From Aporrectodea caliginosa (taxonomy: Eukaryota > Annelida > Clitellata > Crassiclitellata > Lumbricidae): 64,000 nt of DNA. The stretch spans positions 262,501-326,500 of the forward strand of contig JACEVL010000021.1 in the NCBI GenBank assembly GCA_020284085.1. Reading direction: 5' to 3'. The position numbers and the translations under genes are program-made. The notes beneath the pieces are model-generated. The model was not told where the DNA came from and made no database searches. It saw only the letters and a list, made by a program, of their open reading frames with translations. Positions 45,165 to 55,144 of the stretch are shown here, in pieces (the stretch's first letter is position 1; each line of letters starts with the position of its first letter).

Positions 45165-45960
45165 AATCAAATCAAAATCAAGTAATTTATTTGGCAACCA
45201 GTCAAAAAAGAATTTACAAAAATATACAGACATATTAGACCAGCACATATGCAGTGGCAACACATCAAAATGAATCATATGAGAACATATTAACAGGCAA
45301 TCAACCACAGAGGAATTTGTAAGAATTTACAAACATGTTAAACCAATACCCGTGCAATGGCCTTACATTCGGTTGCACAGGAGACCCGACAGGGGTCTTA
45401 CAATCCCACTAGGTTGGGTCACCTGAGCAGTAGTACCATAAGAAGAGGATATTCATTCCTGTGTTATTGAGTGAATAGTCCCGATCCAAATACCATTTGG
45501 TAGGGGTCTCACTAAACAGAATAAGATTGTCAAGAGGTATAATCAGTATTATCGGCTAGGAAGGAGCGCAGTCCCAGTTTGAAAAGATAGAGATTAGGTA
45601 GCTGTTTAATGGATAGAGGAATCTCGTTCCATATGAGAGCCCCAGCATATTTGACAGAGAATCGCCGAGTATTGGTGTGGGCAAAGGGCAAAAATAGGAA
45701 TCAGCACCTCTAGTCTGGTAAGAGTGAACATCAGTGGTACCGAGGAAGAATTCCTTAAATACAGAAGGTAATAGGCCCCGAAACATGCATGCGCCTAATT
45801 GATCAATATTGAGTAGATTATATTCATGAAATTTAGTTTCAGTAGGGGCTCCATTGGGCAGACTCGCTACATAACGGATGGATCGTTTTTGAAGTTTTAT
45901 TAATCTTATTAGACTTGATTTATAAGTTGAGGCCCAGATTATGTTACAATATGAGATATA
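45165..45960 (-). mobile_element. LINE 3' fragment, minus
   Basis: The minus frames contain FRGLLPSVFKEFFLGTTDVH, paralogous to LLPACFKGFFHLGSDVH of the LINE at 37290-38312. The 3' end has the TCAAATCAAATCAAAATC tail (complement of the TGATT repeat). Frameshifted and 5' truncated. Confidence 0.85.
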
Positions 45961-46064
45961 GGTTATATGGGGAAAAGTAGGCTACAATGTGAGTCGAATA
46001 TGATGTGGTACTAGCTGGGAGGTACGGGATAATATTGGACCCTGAACTATAATAGTCATGCCCT

Positions 46065-46712
46065 GAGCATATGGTGTTCATTATAACTATGTTGAGTATT
46101 ATAGGCCTACATCTCTGAAATCCAATACTTTGAAAAACATCATATATAGGCGTCAATTGTTGTTCCCGTGAGGCCAAAGGTTAGTGATTAACAGGTCGAG
46201 TGACCTTGAACTACAAAGTCAAGCGATGTTCATACGATGGTCATACCGTGTTGCTAATAACTCTCTTGGATTTTCTTGACCCGATGAATCTACCTTGGAC
46301 TGACACCTTCTTTTTGTCCATCACCGATAACGAAATATTATTATTTGACGATAGATGTCAAATGCCCTTGAAAATGAAGGTCGTCCGATTGTCCTACAAT
46401 GTTAGAAATAGCTTATTTGACTTCTTCTCTCCGGAAAACCCTATCTTAGACACATAAATCACTTCTCGATTGCTTGTAGCTTCTGAGATACTCTGGGATA
46501 AAATTTCTCTCAATGGTAAATAATGTGTATAATTCAGCTATTATAATACAAAGCTTAATTCGGGGTCGCTTGAGCCACGCTTAAATGTTGATCTAATTAC
46601 ATGTAGCTGTAATTACGTACAATATATTAACTAGTCCTGTAGAAACTTTCTAAAGATTGGCCATCAACACACATATATATAAACTTTTGAAGTCTGCATT
46701 TTTGGGACACCC
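46065..46712. mobile_element. Right-end fragment of the TA-flanked DNA transposon
   Basis: About 80 percent identical to 35955-36595 by eye, ending TTTTGGGACACCC then TA. The left part is missing; the fragment abuts the LINE at 45960. Confidence 0.82.
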
Positions 46713-46749
46713 TATTGAACATGGGGAGTATTGGGAAGTGTTGTAGCAC

Positions 46750-46940
46750 GAGCAGGGCCGCATTAAGGAGGGTGCTAAGGGTGCTGCAGCACCCGGGCCC
46801 GCAGTTTTGAGGGGCCCGCATTTCCGGAAGTGAATTTTTATAATGTGCTTGAACCAGAGCCGATGAGAGGGGAGACCCGGGAGTCAGTGAGGGGTTGCTA
46901 CCCGGGGCCCTGTTCTACGGTAGGGGCCCCTGGCAGGGGC
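46750..46940. repeat. GGGCCC-rich transposon-like block
   Basis: GCTGCAGCACCCGGGCCCGC and GGGGCCCGCATTTCCGG resemble the ends of widespread DNA transposons, with GGGGCCC repeated at 46811, 46914 and 46924. Boundaries unclear. Confidence 0.35.
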
Positions 46941-47002
46941 CTGGAAATGTCTAAAACATAGTTCAAACTGAAGAAACCTGTGGGTTTTGTTTTGGCATAA
47001 TG

Positions 47003-47380
47003 CAGGGGTCTCCAAAGTACGGCCCGCGGGCCACATCCGACCCGCTAAGGCCTTTAATCTGGCCCGCGGAACTCTCTTTGAAGAAACAAACTAAATTGGG
47101 AAAATTGAAAATTTTAACGCCGCTGTAGCGGTTGTACTCTGACATGCATATTGCCAAAATCCATGTCGCTGTTTGTAAGGCACTGTGCCTGATATGCAAC
47201 GACACCATTGCAGTGCTTAAAGAGTACAATATTCGGAGGCATTATGAATCCAAGTATTCATCGCATTACTCAATTCACTGGACAGCTGCGCACAGAGAAG
47301 TTTTTTCTTCGGAGTTGTGGCCCGTGGAGCTTTAGAAAGTCAGCAATGTGGCCCCCGCTGGAAAACTTTGGAGACCCCTG
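47003..47380 (+). mobile_element. hAT-type element relic with zinc-finger remnant
   Basis: Perfect 16-bp terminal inverted repeats CAGGGGTCTCCAAAGT. The interior keeps a plus frame with LICNDTIAVLKEYNIRRHYE, the C-terminal part of a BED-like zinc finger found in hAT/GTF2I-repeat type transposases, followed in another frame by FTGQLRTEKFF. A large internal deletion is evident at 378 bp. The 8-bp flanks (GCATAATG and GGACCTAA) do not match, so the target duplication is lost or altered. Confidence 0.75.
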
Positions 47381-47684
47381 GGACCTAATGCAGTATGTAG
47401 GCCCTACATATATAATTATGACGGATGCTTCATGAAACATGATACACAGTTCCACATAGGCATACATGTGTTGTGTCTATCTAGGTCGCCTGGTGGGTCT
47501 AAGAATTTGACCCACAGTAGAAACGAACACAGTTGTACATGAAGATACGCGTCAATATACGACCAAGGATGATTATCTTTTTGCGTACAGGCACAGCCAC
47601 TACTATGCCTGTACCCATCCACGGACCCCTTGATTAGCCGGTCAACAGACTCATCACTCATCAGAATGATTTTGGATTAGCTGT

Positions 47685-47800
47685 TGGTGCAAAGTTAACT
47701 GATGCAGACAAATTTCGATTTCTAACTGAATTCTATACTCCACCAGAATCGTATGCGTGGTCAGCACTTCGCATTAAGAACCCTCTGGTAAAATGATAAT
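47685..47800 (+). pseudogene. Possible transposase zinc-finger (TTF-like) fragment
   Basis: The plus reading LTDADKFRFLTEFYTPPESY resembles the segment before the TTF zinc finger of ZMYM/hAT-type proteins (F...W.PP..Y). It ends in TGA after about 40 codons. Weak evidence. Confidence 0.25.
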
Positions 47801-48079
47801 CCTAGCTACGTCGTTATAAAGGCTGTCAGACGATTTTGATTATTTCGGTCAAAACTTCTGTGGTCATATTATAGTTGAATAACTTGAATTTGATAAAGAA
47901 TGTGTCGTAGAAGAAAAGGAAGTCAAGAAATTGAGAGACATCAAACCGGTGGAAGACAGGAAACAAGAATTTCACCATATATCAACGCTGAAGAACTAGA
48001 ACCATACAAAAACTACAGACACCAGGGGAAGCAACCCGACGTCTAATTAGAACCAAATTATGATAATTTAACCTCTGAC

Positions 48080-49165
48080 GCCTAATTTGACCACAGCTGA
48101 TGGAATCTTATTGCGCCTGCACTTTTATTCAGTTAGAATTTCAATTCCCTTGAAATTCTGTTCAAGAGACTGCAAATGATGAACATTTAAGTGATTCACT
48201 GTGTTTTAACATACGTTATATTACACGTAACCGATTGAGAACTCTTGCAGAGACTCTGCTCTTATCGACTTCAATAATAGTAATGTTTAGATTGCATTGT
48301 AAGGAGAGTTACGATATAATTTAAACGTATGTATCGTATCGTATCTAAAGATTAATATAGCACTTCTCTCAGAAATAAACTATTCAGAGGCGCTCTCAGC
48401 ACGAAACCCCCGGGGAAAATAAACGTTTTTAAAGAACGAGAGACCAAAGAAGAAGAAAATGTATGTAGGCTACATCTGAAGTACATTAATTTACTTTACA
48501 TTGACATGGTTGGGTGACAAAAGAACGGGCGACTGAAAAACGGTAGGCTAACTGTTGAACGGGTAACAGATGACCGTTGAACAATCTATCGGTTAAGTGA
48601 TTAAAAAGCAATCGAACATGCACTGTGTTGGACATGTAATACGTTCTCTGTTTAGTTGTGGGACAAATATGCAATTGAATTGGCGTTGACGTGAAATTGC
48701 TGATACATTCCTTCATTTCTCCTATGGCTTTCCGTCTGATGTCGCAATTCGTGACTTGCATTTGAATCGTTTGTACATTCGACATCGCCAAGATAACCTT
48801 CCATTCATGTATTGTTTTTCTTACTCAAAATTATGATGTATCAGCGTTGGTTTACCTTTGGTGCTAGATACACTAACGCCATGGTATAAAATTCGATATT
48901 ATTCCCACACATCTATTGCATTGTATATTCGTTTATTGGGCAACTCTGGCTGTCATAACATAACGCAGCTAGTTACAAGATGCGTCTACGAGAGTCAGGG
49001 TCTTGCTAGGTCTTGTAAATAAGCTTAGTTTTTTTGTTCTGATTTAGGCCTCCCTAGTTTTTGAACATCATACGTGGGATGAAGTTCTTATCGTCTTTAT
49101 TTGGGAGAACGAAAGGATGTGGTGTAGCGCGCAAGTTATAGCCTACTGAGTGAATCGGCGTGCTG
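48080..49165. other. Intergenic, no supported gene
   Basis: One LINE/SINE-like tail at 48350-48400 (minus). Otherwise nothing. Confidence 0.4.
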
Positions 49166-49179
49166 GGTCTAGTCCAACG

Positions 49180-49365
49180 GGTATCCAATCAGAAGGGCGA
49201 GTTCGGAAGGGCGACTATCAGAAAGGCGACTTCGGAAGGGCGAACTCCTAAAGGGCGCCTGTTCACAAAAGCGCCGCTCAGAAGAGCGCGCTATCAGAAG
49301 AGCGCGCGTTCACAAGGGCGACGATCAAAAGGGCGACTATCAAAAGGTCGCAAAAATATCCGCCC
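49180..49365 (+). repeat. MULE left terminal inverted repeat
   Basis: Built of about eleven iterations of an AAGGGCGA-like word every 12-18 bp (variants AAAGGCGA, AAGAGCGC, AAAAGCGC). The inverse copy is 50692-50875, colinear word for word. Confidence 0.95.
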
Positions 49366-49426
49366 ATTGCTAGGTACGTAAAGGTACGTAAAGCTCTTAT
49401 GTCAATACGCGAAAGTCTGTGATTAC

Positions 49427-49473
49427 GCCTTTCTGATAGTCGCCCTTCCGAACTCGCCCTTCTGATAGTAAAC
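49427..49473 (-). repeat. Internal partial copy of the MULE terminus
   Basis: Reads GCCTTTCTGATAGTCGCCCT...TTCTGATAGTAAACC, identical to the last 47 bp of the element and in the same orientation as the right TIR. Confidence 0.92.
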
Positions 49474-49551
49474 CGTTCGTCATTACCATATTATAAACAT
49501 TGCCATGTCGTCGAGTTTACTTTATACCGACAGAATATATATGACCCATCG

Positions 49552-50568
49552 ATGCACTGCCTGCCCAGTGCCCACGTGCCAGATGAATATAGGAAGACGT
49601 TGAAAGGCGATGGATTCCTGCTGTACGATAGTGGTACTGGTGCAGCGCGTTTCATGATCTTTTCCACAATGGATAATCTTGAAGTGTTGGCACGTTGTCC
49701 GAACTGGTACGCAGATGGAACCTTCAAGTCGTCTCCTCCTCTCTTCCAACAGATTTACAGCATCCATGTTCTTAAGTACGAAACCGTTATTCCAATGGTG
49801 TATGTTCTGATGAGTGATCGCAGTACCAACACCTACGTTCGTATACTGACCGAATTGAAGAACTTGCACCCTGGTTTGAATCCGTCGACGATCATGACTG
49901 ATTTTGAAAATGCTGCACTATTAGCATTTCGTAGTATATTTCCAAATGTGCAGCAGCAAGGATGCCTCTTTCACCTTAGTCAGTGTATCTGGCGCAAGGT
50001 ACAGCAGTTCAATGGACTCGCCCAGCGTTACATGGACGAACCTGATTTTGCGCTTCATATCCGTCAACTAATGGCGCTTGCTTTCATTCCACCAGACGAC
50101 GTTATTGCCGCGTTCGAGGAGTTGGTCGACTCTGAATTCTTCCAACAGAATGCCCAAGACTTGCAAGAGTTAATGAATTACTTCGAGGACACATGGATTG
50201 GGAGACCAGCACGACGTGGTGGGCGGAGCAATCCGTTGTTCGCCATAGAAATTTGGAATGTCCACAATTCGGCACTCCAAGATCTTCCCAAGACCAACAA
50301 CTCGGTCGAAGGTTGGCACAGGGCATTCAGTCAACTACTTGGAGCTTCTCATCCAACTATATGGAGATTCATAGACAGTTTGAAAAAGGAGCAGAGCATG
50401 AACGAATTGAAGTTGGAGCAATTCCTATCCGGTCAACATCCTCCACGCGCTAGAAAAATCTACAGGGAGGTAGCCAGGCGCATCAAGACAATAGTGGAAG
50501 ATTATGGCAACCGAACGACATTGGATTTTCTGAGAGGGATCGGTCATAATATTAATCTCAACATTTGA
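49552..50568 (+). CDS. MULE transposase (MuDR-type DDE)
   Basis: 338 residues. The RNase-H-like DDE core is readable: the first Asp in NWYADGTFK (residue 55), the second in IMTDFENAA (117), then the family's C..H motif QGCLFHLSQ (138-141), and the catalytic Glu in NNSVEGWH (253). An insertion-domain helical region lies between 150 and 245. It catalyses cut-and-paste transposition of elements with the flanking TIRs. Full-length animal MULEs usually carry an N-terminal FLYWCH or other zinc finger; here only about 20 open codons precede the first Met, without Cys/His spacing of a finger, so the DNA-binding module is lost, lies in an unspliced upstream exon, or is not needed. The frame has no stop or shift. 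The antisense frames are shadows. Confidence 0.95.
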   Translation: MHCLPSAHVPDEYRKTLKGDGFLLYDSGTGAARFMIFSTMDNLEVLARCPNWYADGTFKSSPPLFQQIYSIHVLKYETVIPMVYVLMSDRSTNTYVRILTELKNLHPGLNPSTIMTDFENAALLAFRSIFPNVQQQGCLFHLSQCIWRKVQQFNGLAQRYMDEPDFALHIRQLMALAFIPPDDVIAAFEELVDSEFFQQNAQDLQELMNYFEDTWIGRPARRGGRSNPLFAIEIWNVHNSALQDLPKTNNSVEGWHRAFSQLLGASHPTIWRFIDSLKKEQSMNELKLEQFLSGQHPPRARKIYREVARRIKTIVEDYGNRTTLDFLRGIGHNINLNI

Positions 50569-50691
50569 ACTGATTACTATTATTAGTAAGCCTACCCGTA
50601 TTGAAAAACATTTAGGACAACAGGGCCTACATTTGAACTGATGATTATCAATTTCTTAGTTTAATATTTTTGTCGTACAGATTAAAGATTT

Positions 50692-50875
50692 CAACCTATA
50701 TTTTCGCCTTTATGATCGTCGCCTTTTTGATCGTCGCCCTTCTGAACGCGCGCTCTTCTGATAGCGCGCTCTTCTGAGCGGCGCTTTTGTGAACAGGCGC
50801 CCTTTAGGAGTTCGCCCTTCCGAAGTCGCCTTTCTGATAGTCGCCCTTCCGAACTCGCCCTTCTGATAGTAAACC
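50692..50875 (-). repeat. MULE right terminal inverted repeat
   Basis: Inverse of 49180-49365, with CGCCCTTCTGA-type words. Short differences only at the extreme tip. Confidence 0.95.
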
Positions 50876-50889
50876 AGTCCAACGTCCCG

Positions 50890-51990
50890 CTAAAATCCCG
50901 CCTAACTAAAAGAACTCCCGCTCAACATTCAGTAATCGCCTACAGTAGTATACAAAGAGTACACAATGCACAGTATACAGAGCATGCAGCTGTTCAATTG
51001 TCGGCCCGTTCTAATATCTCCCGTGAAAGTGTCGCCGTTCTAGTGTCATCCGTTCAGTTGACCGTCGTTCTACTGTAATGTCCGTATACCATTGACATTA
51101 TAGCCAGGTTATCAGAGATTTGAAGGTGAATCATAAATATAAAAAAAAAAAAATATTTTAGAGTTTCAGTTGAGCCGCGACAGATGATGTGGTGAACATT
51201 TTGAAAAGTCAGTAGACTTACTTGAAACCGCTATGTGTATATTGAATATATTAAGTTGCGCACTTGCGCCGAATTGTTTCTGTTGCAATTAACACTTGAT
51301 TTTGGGTGTCATTGAATCGCTAATTCTGATAGCATTGATGGAACGGAGATCAAATCTGTTAGGTTTCATTGTCACCAGGTCTTGTGTGAAGTAACATCAT
51401 ACCAGTATTTAAAACAGGAGCAGTCTTACCACAGGGAAATCGAACGTGTCATGTTTAGTTACCTAATGTTTATTTCTAATGTATTCAGAGGCACGTTCAC
51501 ACGAATTTTTAAGGCATTGCTGTAGCAGCCTCATATATTTTAGTTATTCTTAATTTGCTAAAGGGTGACATTTAGCCACATGCATAATTATATAGACTTA
51601 CCTACATTTCATGCATACACAGTTACACAAATACATGCGTTGATGCGTACTAATGAAACGAACTATTTTCCGCTGCTATTTTCCGCAGCGGCGAAGTTCC
51701 TCATAAGAAAGAACAACGCATCTGCAAAAACCTAGTTCTGAGATAAATGCACAAACGTAAATTGCTTGCTGCCAAGTAGATCATGTATTCCTATTCTTTT
51801 TTGCTTTTAACCAATATATGTAACAAACAGCTACCATTTTTAAGGAAAAAAGAATTTTCAATATTTTTTCTCATAAATATGGAAAATGTCAGTTAATGTG
51901 TTTTTACTTAGCTTTGAAGACCGTCGATATCACCCAATAAATGTTAAAACAACGCATCTGCATAAAATAGTATTTTATTGTGGAACAATT
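50890..51990. other. Intergenic, AT-rich
   Basis: No supported gene or repeat. Confidence 0.4.
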
Positions 51991-51994
51991 CAGC

Positions 51995-53180
51995 AATTTG
52001 CGCACTTATAGTTGTGATCTTGGTGTCTAAACATACATATTTAGGGGCAAGGATTGCAATGGAACAAATTGCAAACACTTATCTACCGGAAATTGGCAGC
52101 CATTTTCCAAAATGGCCGACCGAAATATAACTTTGTCAACATCTCAGCTTCTAGTTCACTTAGAGTTGTGATCTTGGTGTCTAAACATACATACATATTT
52201 AAGGGCAAGGATTCCAATGGAACAAATTGCAAACACTTATCTACCGGAAATTGGCAGCCATTTTCCAAAATGGCCGACCGAAATATAACTTTGTCAATAT
52301 CTCAGCTTCTAGCTCACTTAGAGTTGTGATCTTGGTGTCTAAACATACATATTTAAGGGCAAGGATTGCAATGGAACAAATTGGCGAAATTGGCAGCCAT
52401 TTTCCAAAATGGCCGACCGAAATATAACTTTGTCAACATCTCAGCTTCTAGTTCACTTAGAATCGTGATCTTGGTGTCTAATACATATTTACAATGGAAC
52501 AAATTGCAAACACTTATCTACCGGAAATTGGCAGCCATTTTCCAAAATGGCCGACCGAAATATAACTTTGTCAACATCTCAGCTTCTAGCTCACTTAGAG
52601 TTGTGATCTTGGTGTCTAAACATACATATTTAAGGGCAAGGATTCCAATGGAACAAATTGCAAACACTTATCTACCGGAAATTGGCAGCCATTTTCCAAA
52701 ATGGCCGACCGAAATAAAACTTTGTCAATATCTCAGCTTCTAGCTCACTTAGAGTTGTGATCTTGGTGTCTAAACATACATATTTAAGGGCAAGGATTCC
52801 AATGGAACAAATTGCAAACACTTATCTACCGGAAATTGGCAGCCATTTTCCAAAATGGCCGACCGAAATATAACTTTGTCAACATCTCAGCTTCTAGTTC
52901 ACTTAGAATTGTGATCTTGGTGTCTAAACATACATATTTATGGGCAAGGATTCCAATGGAACAAATTGCAAACACTTATCTACACGAAATTGGCAGCCAT
53001 TTTCCAAAATGGCCGACCGAAATATAACTTTGTCAATATCTCAGCTTCTAGTTCACTTAGAATCGTGATCTTGGTTTCTAAACGTACATATTTAGAGGTA
53101 GGGATTCCAATGGAACTAATTGCAAACACTTATCTACAAGAAATTGGCAGCCATTTTCCAGAATATTCTTCTATTTTCTG
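51995..53180. repeat. Tandem array, eight units of about 155 bp
   Basis: Units repeat GGAACAAATTGCAAACACTT (near 52060, 52218, 52495, 52648, 52803, 52959, 53111, with a shortened unit near 52373), CCATTTTCCAAAATGGCCGA, and GTGATCTTGGTGTCTAAACA. The plus frame is open through most units, but stops fall at unit ends and no family is recognised, so it is not called coding. Confidence 0.95.
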
Positions 53181-53184
53181 GCAT

Positions 53185-53830
53185 CAGAATGGTCAGTTTA
53201 TAAGTAATGTCATCTTTTTTCGCCTGGGGAATCCCTCTCGCCTCAGTGCTTGCATCTGGCTTTTGGACTCCTACTTTGCATGTATGTGCAATTAAGAAGT
53301 TCAAAGTTATATCGGGGCCATGGAATTCCTTTTTGTATACCAAGTTCTTCACTCCTCTCTTCGCAACAATTTGAACAATATCAGAAAGGTATGGTTAAAT
53401 TTGTAAGTCGATAAACAATCGGGTCAATCACAAAAGTCAGATACTTCCATGGGTTTTACCGTTACCTTACCCGAATTTGAACTTTGTACACATGAAACAA
53501 GATCGTAGAAATCATAAACTTTGCCAGTTTTTGTTAAGCTACGTTCTACCTGGTGATGAAAGGAATCAGCACTCATGAAGTTGTGGCCAGTTTCAAAATA
53601 TTTAACTTCAATTTCGTTGCATGCAACTTTAGTACTATTTACAATGTAAGTGAAAATGTAAACAGAGCCCAGTTTTTGTTTTGTCCACTACAATAATCAA
53701 GCCATAAGGTAATTTTCTTTTTATCCCGATGTTCAAGAAAACATTTCTAGAAGGTGCTAATAATTTCTTCTTCTTTTACGCTTCGAGCGTGGTGCAACAG
53801 GATTCTTCGGTTTGATTCTGCAACTACAAT
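53185..53830. other. 3' flank of a possible small gene
   Basis: AT-rich, no recognised feature. A tail of AATTTCTTCTTCTTTTACGC lies near 53760. Confidence 0.35.
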
Positions 53831-53837
53831 TTCCCTC

Positions 53838-53938
53838 TCAATTTTCTTCACTTTCCTCGAGCGCCTCTTTGAGACATGGATTCTTCGGTTTGCGCTTTCG
53901 TGTCTTGACAACTACAATTTCTGATGTTGAAGGGGCAC
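53838..53938 (-). CDS. Last exon of a possible small gene
   Basis: Acceptor CGTTACAG, then 32 codons and a TGA. The peptide has a basic stretch KTRKRKPKNP (nuclear-localisation-like) followed by an acidic helix EALEESEEN. It enters in phase 1, matching the donor at 54267 (AAATAG|GTAAGA), so the join gives an uninterrupted frame. Unrecognised; the basic region suggests a nuclear or nucleic-acid-binding product, but that is only inference from charge. Confidence 0.45.
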
Positions 53939-54266
53939 CTGTAACGAGATAAACAAAATAACAAATTTTTAATTACATTGTCAATTCTTAAAATGCATCA
54001 CACTTATAAATGTAATTTGCATATTCATTGTGTGCTTGTTTATTAATTTTAGCCACGTATTTTACATGTCGTGACAAAAACAAAGACAATGCTATAGGGT
54101 TAAACTTATTATTCAGATGTCCTGGAACTGAGAGGCTTTAATAGTATCACAAAGTACAGAAATAATTATTTCTTCAAGGCAACTTTACATTGACTAAAGT
54201 CTTTGTCCAAGTCATGAAAGTCCTCCAGTCCTTTCTGACATCATATGAACTGTCTTAAGCTCTTAC

Positions 54267-54470
54267 CTATTTGATAGATATCTGGCAAAACAGCGATGTT
54301 GAGTGGCCCCATGATGAGTGACACCACTTCGAGTAGCCCCAAGTCTCCTCCCGGACGGTCACTACACCAGGTACAGCAACGACATTGACAGGCCCCGCAT
54401 CTCCAGTCGAAGAGTCACCGACATCTGGTCCGGCAGCGACATCGATGGGCCCCACGTCCATGGACCTGCA
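54267..54470 (-). CDS. Middle exon of a possible small gene
   Basis: It ends at a near-consensus donor. In the frame that joins the last exon it starts at an internal ATG (MGPLNIAVLPDIYQ), giving a 48-residue product. In a second frame the exon is open from the ATG at 54461 (MDVGPIDVAAGPDVG) and contains similar words (GPIDVAAGPDV, GPVNVVAVPGVV) but stops exactly at the splice site. The similarity of words across two frames suggests an ancestral repeat protein with a frameshift. Start uncertain. Confidence 0.35.
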   Translation of the reverse strand, partial: CRSMDVGPIDVAAGPDVGDSSTGDAGPVNVVAVPGVVTVREETWGYSKWCHSSWGHSTSLFCQISIK

Positions 54471-55012
54471 TTTCCCACTGGGAGGACGCTGATACCCAGA
54501 AAAGGCGTATTGTAAATTTCAGAGAGTTTGGAGTTTTATCTTCTCGAGCCAACTTCACACACATCGTTGCTCTATTCATTCTTTTCACACTTCTAAAACA
54601 AATATAAAATTTATAATGAAGTCTTCAACATGTAATTATATCTAAAACTACAAAATAATGCAGCCACGGGACGAAAGAACCCACAAAATTTAAATGGATG
54701 AGCATTCAAATTCAATCAAACTTGCAATAATTAACCACAACAATTACAATTATATAAATAAATTGGAAAACAACTATTTATTTATCATTGGAAAACAACT
54801 ATTTATTTCGCAATTCAATAATTTGGATATTTACCAATCTGAATATAATATTGAAAGTAAAATTTATGTTACCGTCATATTAAAACGCGAGGTTAGTCGA
54901 GTAAGACTAAAATAATAATCGCCCGAGGTCACCATCAAATTCATGATAAATCATTCAAAAACATTGAAAACGTTTGAATTTTACTATACTAGTAATTGTT
55001 GTTCAAATTCAC

Positions 55013-55100
55013 TTACCCTCGCGACGTGATAAATGGTGAAAAACTCTCACGACGGATTAAAATTATAGTTTAAAAGAAATTAATTATCGGTCGAATCGAA
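55013..55100 (-). other. Possible 5' non-coding exon of the small gene
   Basis: The minus-strand sequence runs from just below an ETS/NRF-1 motif pair to a near-perfect donor GCGAGG|GTAAGTGA at about 55013-55020. No long coding frame, so a 5' UTR exon is inferred. Confidence 0.4.
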
Positions 55101-55112
55101 TGTAAACATTGT

Positions 55113-55138
55113 CCGGAAGTATCAACTGCGCATGCGCG
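55113..55138 (-). promoter_or_regulatory. ETS site and NRF-1 palindrome, likely core promoter
   Basis: CCGGAAGT (55113-55120) is an ETS consensus, and TGCGCATGCGCG (55127-55138) matches the NRF-1 palindrome. This pair is typical of TATA-less animal promoters and lies immediately upstream of a donor-bearing exon on the minus strand. Confidence 0.55.
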
Positions 55139-55144
55139 TGAGTA

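Larger units (their letters stand above)
49180..50875 (+). mobile_element. Mutator-like element (MULE), complete
   Basis: Exact 9-bp target duplication AGTCCAACG at 49171-49179 and 50876-50884, the size typical of MuDR/MULE insertions. Terminal inverted repeats of about 180-190 bp (49180-49365 and 50692-50875) start GGTATCCAATCAGAAGGGCG and GGTTTACTATCAGAAGGGCG. The single gene (49552-50568) is an intact MULE transposase. Near-identical TIRs, exact target duplication and an open frame indicate recent insertion. A third partial copy of the terminus lies inside at 49427-49473. Confidence 0.95.

Noticed and set aside
47003..47380. 8-bp target duplication for the hAT relic
   Set aside because: The adjacent octamers GCATAATG and GGACCTAA do not match, so no duplication is claimed.
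50102..50453. Additional frames inside the MULE transposase
   Set aside because: Shadow frames of 49552-50568.
52054..53295. Repeat protein encoded by the 155-bp array
   Set aside because: Unit length varies and stops occur at unit ends; no start, splice or family evidence.
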